Assembly (NCBI GenBank): GCA_002315475.1
Contig: DCGI01000102.1
Location: 1 to 5,201 of the forward strand
Length of the DNA stretch: 5,201 nucleotides
Reading direction: 5' to 3'
Source of the DNA: Christensenella sp. UBA1782
GTDB taxonomy: Bacteria; Bacillota; Clostridia; Christensenellales; DTU072
Shown one piece after another: positions 4,551-5,201 of the stretch. Below the pieces are notes generated by a model. The model was not told where the DNA came from and did not search any database. It saw nothing but the letters and a program-made list of their open reading frames with translations. The translations under genes were made by a program, and so were the position numbers. The first letter of the stretch is position 1. Every line of letters begins with the position of its first letter.

Positions 4551-5201
4551 TACGAATTTATAAGTACGGTGAAGTGGCGAATTCCGAAATCTTCGCAAGA
4601 GAAAATTTATCCGCTTCGGTGGAAGATGCGGTTGCCGAGATTCTGAATAACGTCCGAAAAAACGGCGACGAAGCTTTGTTTTTCTATTCGGAAAAGTTCG
4701 ACAAAGTGCGACTTGACAGGTTGGAAGTAAGCAAAGAAGAAATCGAAGAAGGCTATGCGAGCGTCGACAAAGAGTTTATCGACGTTTTGGAAGAGGCGGC
4801 AAAGAACGTTCGGGCGTTCCACGAAAAGCAAGTACGGACGAGTTTTATCGTCAGCGAAAAAGAAGGCGTGGTGTCGGGACAAAAAGTTTTACCTATCGCC
4901 AAAGTGGGATTATACGTTCCCGGTGGGACGGCTGCCTATCCGTCCACCGTTTTGATGGACTCCATTCCCGCCAAAATAGCGGGTTGCGGAGAAATCGTCA
5001 TGATTACGCCCCCGAAGAAGGACGGAAAAATCAATCCCGTCATTTTGGCGGCGGCAAAAATAGCGGGAATCGACAGAATTTTCAAAATAGGCGGTGCACA
5101 GGGCATCGGTGCGTTGGCATACGGAACCGAGAGCGTCCCGAAGGTCGATAAAATCGTGGGGCCGGGAAACGCCTACGTTGCCGAAGCCAAAAAACAGGTT
5201 T
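4547..5201 (+). CDS. hisD: Histidinol dehydrogenase HisD, 3'-truncated by the window edge
   Basis: HisD oxidises L-histidinol to L-histidine through the aldehyde, using two NAD+ and a zinc site; these are the last two steps of the pathway. The frame is open from the ATG at 4547 to the window end and encodes 218 residues, about half of the usual 430 or so. Recognisable segments are the N-terminal helical region with VRKNGDEALFFYSEKFD (36-52), GLYVPGGTAAYPSTVLM (121-137), GGAQGIGALAYGTE (182-195) and KIVGPGNAYVAEAK (202-215). The last two belong to the NAD-binding part. The zinc-ligand signature with its Q-x-E-H end would lie beyond the window and cannot be checked. The family usually has GGAQA where this copy has GGAQG, a mild change. 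Further his genes probably follow. Confidence 0.96.
   Translation, partial: MIRIYKYGEVANSEIFARENLSASVEDAVAEILNNVRKNGDEALFFYSEKFDKVRLDRLEVSKEEIEEGYASVDKEFIDVLEEAAKNVRAFHEKQVRTSFIVSEKEGVVSGQKVLPIAKVGLYVPGGTAAYPSTVLMDSIPAKIAGCGEIVMITPPKKDGKINPVILAAAKIAGIDRIFKIGGAQGIGALAYGTESVPKVDKIVGPGNAYVAEAKKQV

Overview
The window joins two unrelated transcription units on the plus strand. They are separated by about 220 bases holding a strong intrinsic terminator and a near-consensus promoter. Moderate GC content, sigma-70/A-type promoter spacing, purine-rich Shine-Dalgarno sites, the short HisG plus HisZ pair and a large repeat-built surface protein together suggest a Gram-positive Bacillota relative. An uncultured, gut-type Clostridia lineage is plausible. 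This is inference from style and not a taxonomic identification.

Bases 1-2637 hold the 3' part of a large modular extracellular protein whose true start lies before the window. Two kinds of module alternate: Ig-like beta-sandwich repeats (a tail fragment at the left edge, then copies at about 811-1029 and 1501-1713) and beta-helix-like segments. Each helix segment opens with a related entry unit (about 31-225, 1030-1236, 1714-1911). The first two continue into short rungs marked by an N-x-G turn. The last segment carries a ladder of cysteine rungs (2137-2559). No cell-wall anchor is visible at the C-terminus, so attachment, if any, must be encoded upstream or be non-covalent.

Bases 2638-2856 are intergenic. 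They hold a rho-independent terminator (2703-2740), a 16-base dyad (2739-2754), a TTGACA-17-TATTAT promoter with an extended -10 TG (2764-2792), and a 58-base leader with three tandem TAAAGTGN-like octamers (2816-2839).

Bases 2857-5201 are the start of a histidine biosynthesis operon: hisZ, hisG (short form) and hisD (cut by the right edge). The genes are translationally coupled by overlaps of 7 and 4 bases. HisZ and short HisG are expected to form the hetero-oligomeric ATP phosphoribosyltransferase that opens the pathway, and HisD performs the last two oxidations. The operon shows neither a T-box nor a histidine-rich leader peptide. The dyad and the octamer repeat are therefore the best candidates for regulation, and they are the least explained parts of the window. 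Most of the rest is ordinary, and I see no convincing novel multi-gene system.
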